A stretch of DNA of 64,000 nt. It comes from Lepus europaeus (Eukaryota; Chordata; Mammalia; Lagomorpha; Leporidae). Made by a program: the position numbers and the translations under genes. This document shows positions 11,788 through 22,278 of this stretch, one piece after another. Position 1 is the stretch's first letter, and each line of letters begins with the position of its first letter. Under the pieces are notes generated by a model. It was not told the DNA's origin and did not search any database. It saw only the letters and a list, made by a program, of their open reading frames with translations. The stretch lies in assembly GCF_033115175.1 (NCBI RefSeq), contig NC_084834.1:13179294-13243293 (forward strand). Reading direction: 5' to 3'.

Positions 11788-12455
11788 GTAGGGGCCCGGG
11801 CGTCTTGTGTCCTCTGCCCCTGGGTGCCCGCGGGGTTGCCGGAGCTCCTGGAGCGAGGAGGGGGCTTTCCTAGTCCCTCCGGGACCGGGAAGCGGTCGCC
11901 CAGCGACTCCTGGTCCCGAACCCCTGGCCAGTGCTCTGGAGCTGCGGTGGCATCCTCGGCTCTCTGCCAGGAAGGATGTGCTTCCTGGCAGAGAGAGGGG
12001 CCGCGGTGCGAGTCGGGTGCTCCGACACGGGGCCGTGTGTGCTCCCGGGTTCTCAGCTTGGCTGCACGCTGCCTGGGCCTGTGTGCAAGGCGTCCGTTTC
12101 TCCCCGCTGGGGTCTCCTAACCCGTCCGGGAGGGGGCTATGCTTCCTGTTCCCCACGTCTGCTCCTGCCATGGCCCCGTCCGGTGCAGCAGTCCCACCAG
12201 CATGCCTTGAGTTGCCACGCAGGCTGCGAGTGCAGAAGGCTCCCGGGACCTGGCGTGGAGTGCCCCACTGCCCCTGGTGGCCCAGTGTGCGCAGGGGACT
12301 TAGGCGCGGGCACGCCGCGCTCCGCAAGGATGGTCCTCTGGGCCTCTGCTTCTCCTGAGATGTCCTTGCCCCGGCCCCTCCCCGGCCCGGCCCTGGTGCC
12401 TGCCTTCAGTTTCCCTTCGGTGGGATTTTTTGTTGCGTAGGCACACGCCCGTGCT

Positions 12456-12535
12456 GAGTTGCCAGAGCTCCTGGAGTGAGAATGAGGGCTTTCCTATTCC
12501 CTCTTGGTCGGGAAGCTGTCTCCTAGTGATTATTT
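12456..12535 (+). repeat. Diverged partial unit at the array edge
   Basis: The sequence from gagttgccagagctcctgga onward matches the unit segment near 820-900 (gttgccggagctcctggagcgag...) with many CG to TG/CA differences. The preceding base belongs to unit position about 1440. The array therefore ends by an out-of-register jump within its own family, not at a foreign sequence. Confidence 0.75.
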
Positions 12536-15500
12536 TTTCCTAGAAGTTGTCCTGTGTCCTAAGATTCCCTTGTCTTTTGCTTTCATGTATTTTTCATTTT
12601 GTCTATCAGTGTTTGAACTTGTTTAAAAGTGCTTTTTGAATCTCTTTTGCTTCGCTTTTCCTAACCTTCCTTAAATGTTTTCTTTTTTTTTTGTTTCTGT
12701 CCCTTAGTGGCACAGTCTCTCTCCGTGACCATTTTGTCTTTGCACTCTAATATGTATTTTGTTTCCTGTAATTTGCCATGATTTAGGAGATTTTTCTCAG
12801 TGTCCTCTTTCTGTGAATCCAAGATTTTCTGTTTTTTTCTGTTTCTTTGTAGGTGCTGTGGTCTCTCTAATCTTGTTACACAAGGTTGTCCCCAAACTTG
12901 TAGCGCCCTCAGTTGAACTTATGAGCAGTCTCTTTGGCTCATGTGTGGTTTGTGCTTTAGAGTTACTGGTTTTGTTCCTTTTGATGTGACATTTTTGTGG
13001 TGGAATGTTATTGCTAAGTGTCTAATTATTCTGACAACGTGTCTGTGTTTTCAACCTGTTTTGGAATCTTCATACTTTTGCTCAATATAGATGCGTTTCT
13101 TCAGTGTAGAGGTGCTCGTGTGCAAGTCGTGTCCTCCCTGACTGCCATTTGTCCTCATGAATCCTATCATTGGCTGAACACTGCTGCATAATGACTCGGC
13201 ATTTTTGAATGTTCTCCGAGCCTTTTAGTTTTTCTTCCTTACTGTTTAGTTAGGAAATTATTTTTTGTTATTCTATACTAATGCTGAATGGAATCTGTCT
13301 TCTCAGTCACTCAATTCAGTATGCCTGGATCCTTCCATGGATGATATAATAGCAGAACCCTAATCAAGTGTCAAGTGTCAAGTTTTTTCGCTGAACCTAA
13401 TGCTGCAGTGTGCAGTGGAGCCAACCTGCACCTACATTTGCATGTCGTTCCATTCCTGTTTTCCCCATTCGAACATATGTAAATATAGTAGAAATTTTTT
13501 CAGATATCGTCTGAGATGATGCCAAACTAAAAAACACTTTTGGACTACCTGTGACTTTACTTGTCTCCCAAGTAGACACCATTTGTCCCATTTGTACGTT
13601 ACCAGATCTCTCATTACATCTTTCTCTATTCTTTGGATGTCTGGAATTGTCTTTGCAATTAGGAGTATCAAGATATGTCCTTGGACAGAAAGAAAACCTT
13701 TAAGAATGAGTGGAGCACAGGAAATGATTTTACTCCAGCTGTTTGAAATCCATGAGCCATTTCCCATAATGCATGTTTCCCTGTACGGGATCATGAGTCA
13801 GAATTGTCAGGAATATCCATTGTGAGTGTGTTCATCTCTGTGTTTCAGAGATACTGATTTTATTCCTCTCTGATGTGGAAATGGGTATACTGTCTGAAAA
13901 ATCACCGAGGACTTATTTTCTTTCCCTTGCCCAAAGACCTGATGATTACATGGGAATCTGACATTTAGGATGGTATGATAACTGATCAAACCCAAACTGT
14001 GTCCAATGCTGCTAGCACCAGTCTCCCTTTGGGTACACTTCTGTTCTAACCTCTGTTCTCTTGAGCACTTGATGTGCTCACATATCAGAATGCCTTACAA
14101 GTTCCTTTGATATTCTCTGCTGATCCTTTCTCTGAACACTAGGGGTTACTTTTTCAATTTTTCCTTTGTGTTTCTTAGGTTGCTGGAAACCTTTGATTTT
14201 CTGTCCTGGAAGGATAGAGTTCCTAGGTACAACATTGCTCTTGGGGCACATTTACTGAGATAGCCAGTTTGCTTCCTGTGGCTCTACACTGGCCTCACAG
14301 GTGCACACTCAATATGCACTTTCCAAGATTACAAAGATGTTCAGTTTCTCTCTCCTTATGCTTTTGCAGCTGTTTATGGTCACTGCAATGCTTGGTACAC
14401 AAGTTCTATACCACCACGTGCCATACACTTTTTTCCTTGTAGTATTCTATCTTTGCATTTGGTACTTCTGATATGTAGTTGATTGCTAGTTTATGATGTC
14501 TCAGAAACCTCCAGAAAGTGTTGATTTTGAGTACCATTTGCTCGGATGTCAAATCATTGATTTGCTTGTAATAGCAGGTCGAATGTGTTTTCTCAACCTA
14601 TCCTAAGACAATTTTAGGTATATCTGCATCAGAATCAATCTAACCAACAGGGAAATCCTAACCATTTCCACACATATACCTGGCCCAAATCCTCCATGCA
14701 AAGAGAAGGGCATGCCTGAGCTTGGCATTTGTCAGACATGTCATTTGTACTCTGTTGCTTTACTGAAGAGTTGGCATGGTTGTTTAGTAGCTTGTCGCAT
14801 CGTATCTACATTTCTGGAGCCCTCCATGAAGGATAAACTTGCCTAAATATTTGCATGACTTTGTCATGTGAATTTAAGTCTTCAGTTGCTGTCCAGGAGG
14901 GACCAGATTCCTTGATGGAGTTATCCATGTGGCTCCTGTACTAGGGACAGTGGGTTGTGCATCATATTATTCTTTTTTTTGAATTTTTTTATTTAATAAA
15001 TGTGAATTTACAAAGAGAAACTTTTGTAGTGTTGTGGCTTCCCCCCCAACCTCCCTCCCTCCCACGGCCCTCTCCTCTCCCACTCCCTCTCCCATCCCGC
15101 CCTTCATTGAGTTTCATTTTCAATTACCTTCATACACTGAAGATCAACTTAGTATATATACTAAGCAAGGATTTCAACAGGCTGCCCTCACACAACTGCA
15201 CAAGGTATAGGGTATTGTTCGACTAGTAGTGTTGTTTATAAGTTTCATAGTAAAACACATTAAGGACAGAGATCCTACATGGGGAGCATGTACCCAGTGA
15301 CTCCCGTTGTTGATTTAACAATTGGCACTTATTTATGACATCAGCAATCACCCGAGAATCTTGCAGTGAGCTGTCTAGGCTATGGAAGCCCCTTGAGTTC
15401 ACCAACTCTGAACTTGTTTAGTCAAGGCCGTATCACAGTGGAGGTTCCTTCCTCCCTTCAGAGAAAAGCGCCTCTCTCCTTGATGGCCTGTTCCTTCTGC

Positions 15501-16404
15501 TGGGGTCTTGTTCACCAGGATCTTTCATTTAGATTATTTTTGCCACCGTGTCATGGCTTTCCATGCCTGTGAGACTCTCATGGACCTTTTAGCCAGATTC
15601 GAATGTCCCAAGGGTTGATTCTGAGGCAGGAGTGCTGTTTTGGGCGTTTGCCATTCTATGAGTCTGCTGTGTGTCCTGCTTCCCCCGCAGGATCATTCTT
15701 TGCCTTTTAATTCTATCCTTCATTATTTGCTTACACTGATCTTATTTGTGAGATCTCTTCGACATATACCCTATCTTTTGGATCGGTTGTGTATTTATAC
15801 TTATCACTTTACCAAGTGCACTGGCATTGGTACCTGCCTCCTTGGTAAGACTGAGTTGAAATCCCCTGGCGCATTTCTAGTGCCACCATTGGAGGTAAGT
15901 CCGAGTGAGCATGTGCCAACCTATATATCGCCTCCCTCTCTTATTCCCACTCCTATGTAATAGAGATCACTTTTCTGTTAATTTTAAATGCCTAAGAATG
16001 ATTGTGTATTGATTACAGAGTTCAACCAGTGGTCGTATGTAGAACAAACAGAGCAACAACAATAACAACAACAAAAATACTAAAAGGAATAAAATAGTAA
16101 GTTGTTCCTCAATAGTCTAGGCAAGGGCTGATCATGTCATTGTTTCTCATAGTGTCCATTTCACTTCAATGGGTATCATTTTAGATACTCGTTCAGTTGC
16201 CATCGATCAGGGAGAACATATGATATTTGTCCCTTTTGGACTGGCTTATTTCACTCAGCATGATGTTTTCCAGCTTCCTCCATTTTGTTGTGAATGCCCG
16301 GATTTCATTGTTTTTTTACTGCTGTATAGTGTTCCATAGAGTACATATCCCATAGTTTCTTTATCCAGTCATCCGTTGATGGACATTTAGGTTGATTCCA
16401 TGTC

Positions 16405-17808
16405 TTAGCTATTGTGAATTGAGCTGCAACAAATATTGAGGTGCAAATGGCTCTTTTTTCTCCCCTTTAATTCCATTTGGGTAAATTCCAAGGAGTGGGA
16501 TGGCTGGGTCATGTGTAGTGCTATATTCAGGTTCCTGAGGACTCTCCAAACTGTCTTCCATAGTGGCTTTACCAGTTTGCATTCCCACCAACAGTGGATT
16601 AGTGTCCCTTTTCCCCTACATCCTCGCCAGCATCTGTTGTTGGTTGATTTCTGTATGTAAGCCAATCTAACCGGGGTGAGGTGAAACCTCATTGTGGTTT
16701 TGATCTGCATTTCCCTGATGGCTAGGGATCCTGAACATTTTTTCATGTGCCTGTTGGCCATTTGGATTTCCTCTTTTGAAAAATGTCTGTTAAGGACCTT
16801 GGCCCATTTTTTATTGGGTTGTTTGTTTTGATTTTGTGGTGTTTTTTTGATCATTTTATAGATTCTAGTTGTTAATCCTTTATCTGTTGTGTAGTTTGCA
16901 AATAATGTCTCCCATTCTGTCGGTTGCCTCTTCACTTTCTTGACTGTTTCCTTTGCTGTAAAGAAACTCTTCAATTTGAGGTAATCCCATTTGTTTATTT
17001 TATCTTTGATTACCCGTGCCTCTGGGGTCTTCTCCAGGAATTCTTTGCCTGTTCCAATATCTTGAAGGGTTTCCCCTATGCTCTCAATTAGTTTTATGGT
17101 GTTGTGGCGCATCTCTAGTTCTTTGATCCATGTTGAGTGGATTTTTGTATAAGGTGCAAGGTAGGGGTCTTGCTTCATACTTCGACATGTGGACATCCAG
17201 TTTTCCAATCACCATTTGTTGAAGAGGCTGTCCTTGTTCCAGGGGTTGGTTTTAGGTCCTTTGTCAAATATGAGTTGGTAATAGATGTTTGGATTGATCT
17301 CCGGTGTTTCTATTCTGTTCCATTGGTCTATCCATCTGTTTGATCTGTCCATTGGTGAGAGTGGGGTGTTGAAGTCCCCTGTTACTATTGTATTTGAATC
17401 TATATCTCCCTTTAAATCCTTTAGTAATTCTTTCAGGTAGCCAGGCACCCTGTTATTAGGTGCGTATGCATTTATAATAGTAATGTCTTCCTGTTGGGTA
17501 AATCCTTTAATCATTATATAGTGCCCTTCTCTGTCTCTTTTAATAGTTTTTATGTTCAAGTCTATTTTGTCTGATATCAGGATGGCCACTCCAGCTCTTT
17601 TTTGATTTCTGTTAGCTTGGAGTATCTTTTTCCATCCTTTCACTTTCAGTCTGCGTGCATCTTTGCTGATAAGGTGTGTCTCCTGAAGGCAGCATATAGA
17701 TGGATTCTCTTTCTTGATCCAATCAGCTAGTCTATGTCTTTTGGTAGTAGAATTAAGACCATTCACATTCAGTGTGATTACTGTTAAGTACTGTCTTTTC
17801 TCATTCAT
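16405..17808 (-). pseudogene. L1 ORF2 remnant: endonuclease joined in frame to C-terminal domain, RT deleted
   Basis: The minus-strand reading from 17808 shows the N-terminal endonuclease of L1 ORF2p: [13 protein letters not shown] and GDFNTPLSP motifs. It then passes directly into [17 protein letters not shown], which lies near the C-terminal third of a normal ORF2p. The later endonuclease SDH motif, the FADD reverse-transcriptase core and the thumb are absent. The junction is in frame and lies in a short shared sequence (ctgtt), compatible with microhomology-mediated deletion or template switching. A TGA after LFNKW (near 17209) then separates it from the C-terminal frame (17208-16405), which carries the zinc-knuckle-like C..C..H region (CWRGC, WWECK). 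It cannot encode an autonomous ORF2p. Confidence 0.9.
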
Positions 17809-17858
17809 GTTTCCTAAAGGAGCTGTTTATGTATTTTGAACTTTGTGTGTAGGTTACT

Positions 17859-18724
17859 CTACATTCGCTTTTTTTGGTAGTGAAGTTCTTGTTTTTGTAT
17901 TTCTGTGTGCAGCACATCTTTGAGCAAGTGTTGTAGGGCTGGATGCATGGTTACAAATCCTTTCAGTTTCTGTTTGTCTTGGAAGATCTTTATTTCCCCT
18001 TCATTCATAAATGATAGCTTTGCAGGGTATAGTATTCTAGGTTGGCATTGTTTGTCTTTTAAAACTTGAAATATATCATGCCATTGTCTCCTTGCCTGTA
18101 GTGTTTGCGATGAGAAGTCTGGGGTGAGTCTGATTAACTTACCCCTGAATGTGATCTGTCGTTTTTCTCTGGCACATTTTAGGATTTGTTCTTTGTGTGT
18201 CACTGAGCTGAGTGTTGCCACAATGTGTCATGGTGAATTTCTCTTCTGGTCTACCCTGTTTGGAGTCCTGGCTATCTTTGAATTTGCCTGTTGTTATCCA
18301 GTTGCCTTTGTTTGAAGTTTTCTGATGTTATTTCATTGAAAACACCTTCCAATCCATTCTCTCTTTCCACCCCCTCAGGGACTCCTATTAACTGAACATT
18401 ACACCGTTTGATTGAATCTTGTAGGTCTCCGACCATATTTTTTTAATTTTTTCATTTCTTCTTCCTGCGTTTGAACTGACTGTATTATTTCTGGAAGTTT
18501 GTCTTCGAATTCTGATATTCGGTCTTCTATTTCATCTGTTTGATTTCCGGGGGAATCCACGGTGTTTTTATATGGTCAATTGAGTTTTTCATTTCCAGTA
18601 TTTCATTCTGGCTTCTCTTTAGGATCTCTAATCCTTGGGCTTGTTTTTCATTCCACTCTCGACACTGTTTCTCATTATTTCTAAGTAATCTTATTATTAA
18701 TTTTCTGAATTCTTTTTCTGGCAT
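17859..18724 (-). pseudogene. L1 ORF1 remnant
   Basis: Two open pieces on the minus strand correspond to L1 ORF1p, the RNA-binding chaperone of the L1 particle. The 18221-17859 piece carries the C-terminal domain (ILKCAREKRQITF, RLTPDFSSQTLQARRQW, ILYPAKLSF). The 18724-18527 piece resembles part of the coiled-coil region (KSQNEILEMKNSIDHI-like). The central portion between them is shifted or shortened, so no full protein remains. Its C-terminal domain is clearly related to the intact ORF1 at 61071-62108. Confidence 0.85.
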
Positions 18725-18969
18725 GGTTTAAAATTCTTCTTCTTCAGCCTCTGTTATGGTTGGTTTAGCCTGCTCCATTGGCAAGTTTATGTGTTCTTCT
18801 ATCTTCTTGTTGTGGGTTTTTGTTTTGTTTTTTGGCATTCCGTCTGGGTGGTTTTTCAGGTTGATTTCCCTCTGCTGTGGGCTGCTGAGTCTGTACCAAT
18901 ATCCAGTGTAAGCAGGCTGCTCTGCTTCTAGAGTTTGCTTATTTATGTTTTGCTTATTTATTTATTTTT

Positions 18970-19574
18970 TGTAACTTGTGTGGGCTGGTGTCAGGGCTTT
19001 CAGGTGCCAATCTCTGCCCCTTGGGGGCTGGTTTCCTTGTTCCTATGTTCGCCCTTATGTGTCTGTGCCTGGGGTTCGTTGGTCAGCCACTCTCACTGCA
19101 CCTCCTGCGTGAGGAGTGTCAAGTAGCTCCAGACCACCTTTGGACTCTGCCCCTGCTGCTTCCTCCTCCGAAGCAGAGGCCAGCCTCCTTTAAGCCCGAA
19201 TGTAAACAAACAGGATGGCTGCACTCTGCCTGCTGCAGCTCTGGTTGTGGGTTGGGCGGCTCCTAAGGATCCTTGCGTTTTCGATCCTTCAGTGCATCCC
19301 CCTGGATCCTGCCCTCTTCCTGTGGGTGCTATTTAATTTTTTTTCTTTCTGGAAACTTGAGTAGACTGGTGTCAGGGCTATGAGCTGCCCTCCCTCGCTG
19401 CCTGCCCCTGCACAAGGAGTGCAGTGTCCCTCCACTCCACCTTTGGGCCCCACCTCCGAAGGTTCGTGTGGAGGCAGAGGCAGTTCTCCTTTAAGCCCAT
19501 ATGTAAACAAACAAGATGGCTGCTCCCCGCCCGCTGCAGCTCCGATTTGGGGGAGGGATCCTGGATCCTGAATC
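18970..19574 (-). repeat. Duplicated monomer in the L1 5' UTR
   Basis: Two related GC-rich blocks lie in tandem. Both contain ctggtgtcagggct (18985 and 19366), tcctttaagccc (19186 and 19487) and gtaaacaaacaagatggctgc-like sequence (19201 and 19502). Spacings differ (381 against 301 bp), so one copy has an internal length change. Tandem promoter monomers are known from some rodent L1 lineages. The block is the putative promoter of this L1. Confidence 0.7.
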
Positions 19575-19645
19575 GGGTTGTGCATCATATTGTTCTTTCG
19601 TGGCTCCCACTGGGACATGGAGAGAGCACTTTCTGAATTACTGGA

Positions 19646-20099
19646 TGTCGGAGGCCACCTGACAAACCACACAGAGACACGCAGCAGTCAGTCAATTCAT
19701 CACCACGTTTATTGCCTCGTCGCGTTCCAAGCCAAAGTAGGGGGCCCGGCGATGAGGGACTGGAGGCAGTCTCCCTAAGGAAACCCTTCAGTCTCTAGCC
19801 ACGAGCACCAAGAAACACAAGGGTATATACCCCAGGCCCCATACAGATAACATTCATTGTGTGCAATCATGCATAGCACAGGAACGAAACAAGTTTACAA
19901 GGTAGCAAAGATCAGGGTACAAGCTCTGCAGATAGAGCAAAGAACATCATAAACCTTCATCAGAAGTCACATCCTGCCTGCAGGAATGTGGGATGAAAAA
20001 TCTTGTGCCTACAGAACAAAAGTACAGGAAACAGGATTAGATAAGGGACAGCGTCAGCCTGCTGCATCTCATGTCGGGCCAGGGCCACTAGCCCCGACA
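19646..20099 (-). mobile_element. Solo LTR of a class II (ERVK-like) endogenous retrovirus
   Basis: The element begins TGTCGG and ends CCGACA (inverted termini). It is flanked by a 6-bp target-site duplication, ACTGGA (19640-19645 and 20100-20105). On the minus strand a TATATA element (about 19830, in gggtatataccc) precedes an AATAAA signal (about 19710). No internal retroviral sequence is present, so it is a solo LTR left by LTR-LTR recombination. The 6-bp duplication and 454-bp length fit class II elements; the exact family was not identified. Confidence 0.85.
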
Positions 20100-20990
20100 A
20101 CTGGATCCTTTCTTTTCATCTGTGACTGTTGTCTCATTTTCTCCAAGTGGAAGGGAAATTCTTTAAACTCACATGATTGCCAAGGACATAAACAAACCTC
20201 TAAGAATGATTTTCAACTTGCCAGTTGTTTTTCTCTCAAAACATGACAACATCTCCCCATTTTCTCCTAATTTGAATTTTTATAGACTTAGCCTTATTAT
20301 GTCTCAGAAAACTTGTGAACATCCACATTATGAGAATGTGTTGTTTGGGTTGGAGATCACTTGTGTTCCTGCTTTCTGACATGGAGTTGGATCTGCATCT
20401 GAAAATCTACTTAGGCAACTTTTGTTTTTTCTTCCACAGGAAGTATGATAGTCTCACTGGAGTCAGACCCAGAATCAGGCATGGTGACTGACTAGAGCCT
20501 TTCAGTGGCAAATGATACCATGCCTCAGCTCAGTAGGGGTCCATATGTTTTATGTCTTCTGATCTATGAGATGCTGAAAATTTCATGTGGCATAAGTTCT
20601 GAGAACTCCTCTTCAATATGGCTACCATGCTTTCAGGCTAATGCTGAGAGCTACTTTTCCCAGAATGTTTGGCTATGTTTTCTTAATGTTCCTGAAACCT
20701 TTAGTTTCTGCCACGGAAGGATGTATTTCCTCGATAGAGATTTGCCCATGTGACACCTGTACAAGACCATCATGTGGAAGCACATCTTCTCTCACTGGCC
20801 ACAGTTGCACATTCTATGGGCACTTTGCAAGTTACCAGAAACTTTGGGATTTTCTATCTTTACCCTTTGCTATATCCTAAGGTCATCTGATGCTTTGTTC
20901 TCAGCTGCTGTTCAAATACAAAAAAAATCTTGAAGAAATTTAAAATAAGAATTGTATTTTTCAAAACAACTCTCCTATCTATCTGTTTTG

Positions 20991-20995
<5 letters not shown>

Positions 20996-21021
<26 letters not shown>

Positions 21022-21349
21022 GACAGGCAGAGTGGACAGCGAGAGAAAGAGACAGAGAGAAAGGTCTTCCTTTTGCCGTTGGTTCACCCTCCAATGGCCA
21101 CCGCGGTAGGCGCGCTGTGGCCGGCGCACCGCGCTGATCCGATGGCAGGAGCCAGGTGCTTCTCCTGGTCTCCCATGGGGTGCAGGGCCCAAGCACTTGG
21201 GCCATCCTCCACTGCACTCCCTGGCCACAGCAGAGAGCTGGCCTGGAAGAGGGGCAACCGGGACAGGATCGGTGCCCCGACCGGGACTAGAACCCGGTGT
21301 GCCGGCGCCGCAAGGCGGAGGATTAGCCTATTGAGCTGCGGCGCCGGCC
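20996..21349 (-). mobile_element. CSINE (young, full length)
   Basis: A lagomorph C-type SINE in minus orientation: poly-T, then tgacaggcagagtgga, a pyrimidine-rich complement, B-box complement and the terminal gcgccggc head. It is flanked by the 14-bp duplication TCTGTTTTGTTCTC (20982-20995 and 21350-21363). Confidence 0.95.
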
Positions 21350-22240
21350 TCTGTTTTGTTCTCATGCGTTTTCCTTTACTTCTCTTTTGGGGGTACCATA
21401 AAGTTCATGACAATCATCATTATGAATTAAACATGGTGGGGTGTAAAATAATTTATTTTAAACCATGTGCATATTGATATGGGCCTGTTTTCTGAAAACA
21501 CCATTAGACAGCCTTAGTTCTTTTCATCAACAGAATAAGTAACACCACAATGGAAATCCAATCAGTGTCAAGGTGTGTGACTGACCATGATCTTCAGCCC
21601 AAATCTAGAGTGGAACCACACTTTCCTTTTGCACTTTATCTTCTTAGTTACTGAAAAGCACTTTGGTGTATTTCCTTAGGATTTCTTCTTACTTCCATAC
21701 AGTTTCTTTAAGTTTACACAAAGAATCCATTTTCAAAATATTCATGTGACCACTAACTTGACTTGGTCTCTTCAGTTGTTATCCAGGAAGGATGGAATTG
21801 CTCAGCAGAGATTGTCCTTGAGGGCTCTAATCTAAGGCAAAGCTTTTGTTTCATGTTGTTCTCTGTGTGGCTCCCAGCAGAACACGGAATGGGCACTTTC
21901 CAAGTTACCGTATCCTTTCCTTTTGTCTATACCTGGCTTTTTCTTTATTGAGGGGTGTTTGCAATTGTTAAGTCACAAATGATATTTAAGGATAGAAATA
22001 AGGAATCTAAGGATATATTTGAAATTGGCATTTTTGTTGCTGAATCATTAAATCTATGAGCCACTTTCTCATTGTACCTCTCTTTATAAACCTATGTTTC
22101 TCTTGTGTCAGAAAACTCATGAAAATCCACATTATGAGCATATATTTCTATGGGTTCAAATAATGTTTTCCTGTTGTCAGTTGATAAAATGATTGCATTC
22201 TGCAAATATCCTAAGAAAACTTTTGATTTACCTTCCACAG

Positions 22241-22278
22241 GTGATTTAATGCTACCCTGGAGTGTGCACCAGTGTAAG
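22241..22278 (+). other. Exon-like segment of a decayed unit (38 nt)
   Basis: TTCCACAG precedes and GTATGATG follows a 38-nt block. The same layout with the same length is at 24676-24713 (CTGCAG ... CAG|GTAGGG). A near-identical layout is at 20440-20478, where the donor reads GCATGG. These sit at the position equivalent to the 90-nt exon of the young units but are not a multiple of three. They suggest either a former non-coding exon or decay. Confidence 0.35.

Larger units (their letters stand above)
1..12455 (+). repeat. 918-bp GC-rich tandem (macrosatellite-like) array, about 13.6 copies
   Basis: The sequence repeats with an exact 918-bp period: base 1 equals base 919, and the same landmarks fall at 613, 1531, 2449 and so on to 11629. 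No indel was found in any copy. By eye I found only five variable sites: c/g at 801+918k, t at 5039, g/a in the hairpin loop at 10140, 11058 and 11976, a at 10488, and g at 11858. The unit is rich in G, C and CpG, with almost no AT-rich stretch. The left edge lies outside the window. The right edge is an abrupt jump at 12455/12456 into a diverged relative of an internal part of the unit. Long open frames occur on both strands because the unit has few stop codons. I read the unit as an intron-exon-intron segment (see the exon entry). A non-coding macrosatellite is the alternative. Confidence 0.95.
14969..19574 (-). mobile_element. LINE-1 with complete ends but a large internal deletion
   Basis: This element is inserted in the decayed array and flanked by a 17-bp target-site duplication, GGGTTGTGCATCATATT (14952-14968 and 19575-19591). 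The 3' end, with a T-rich tail complement, is at the left, so the element is on the minus strand. Order on the minus strand: GC-rich 5' UTR with two related monomers (about 18970-19574), broken ORF1 (about 17860-18730), ORF2 endonuclease fused to the ORF2 C-terminus (16405-17808), and a 3' UTR of about 1.4 kb. Compared with the L1 at 55-63 kb, about 2.2 kb of ORF2 is missing at about 17340, including all reverse-transcriptase motifs. Confidence 0.93.

Noticed and set aside
1-12455. CRISPR-like or satellite centromeric array
   Set aside because: The 918-bp period, unit-length identity and absence of short repeat-spacer structure exclude CRISPR. The very high GC and exon-like content do not resemble common mammalian centromeric satellites.
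16436-18315. Plus-strand open frames across the first L1
   Set aside because: They are antisense shadows of L1 ORF1/ORF2 on the minus strand.
20996-21349. tRNA genes inside SINE heads
   Set aside because: A- and B-box-like sequences are those of the tRNA-derived SINE promoter; no cloverleaf with anticodon arm is intact.
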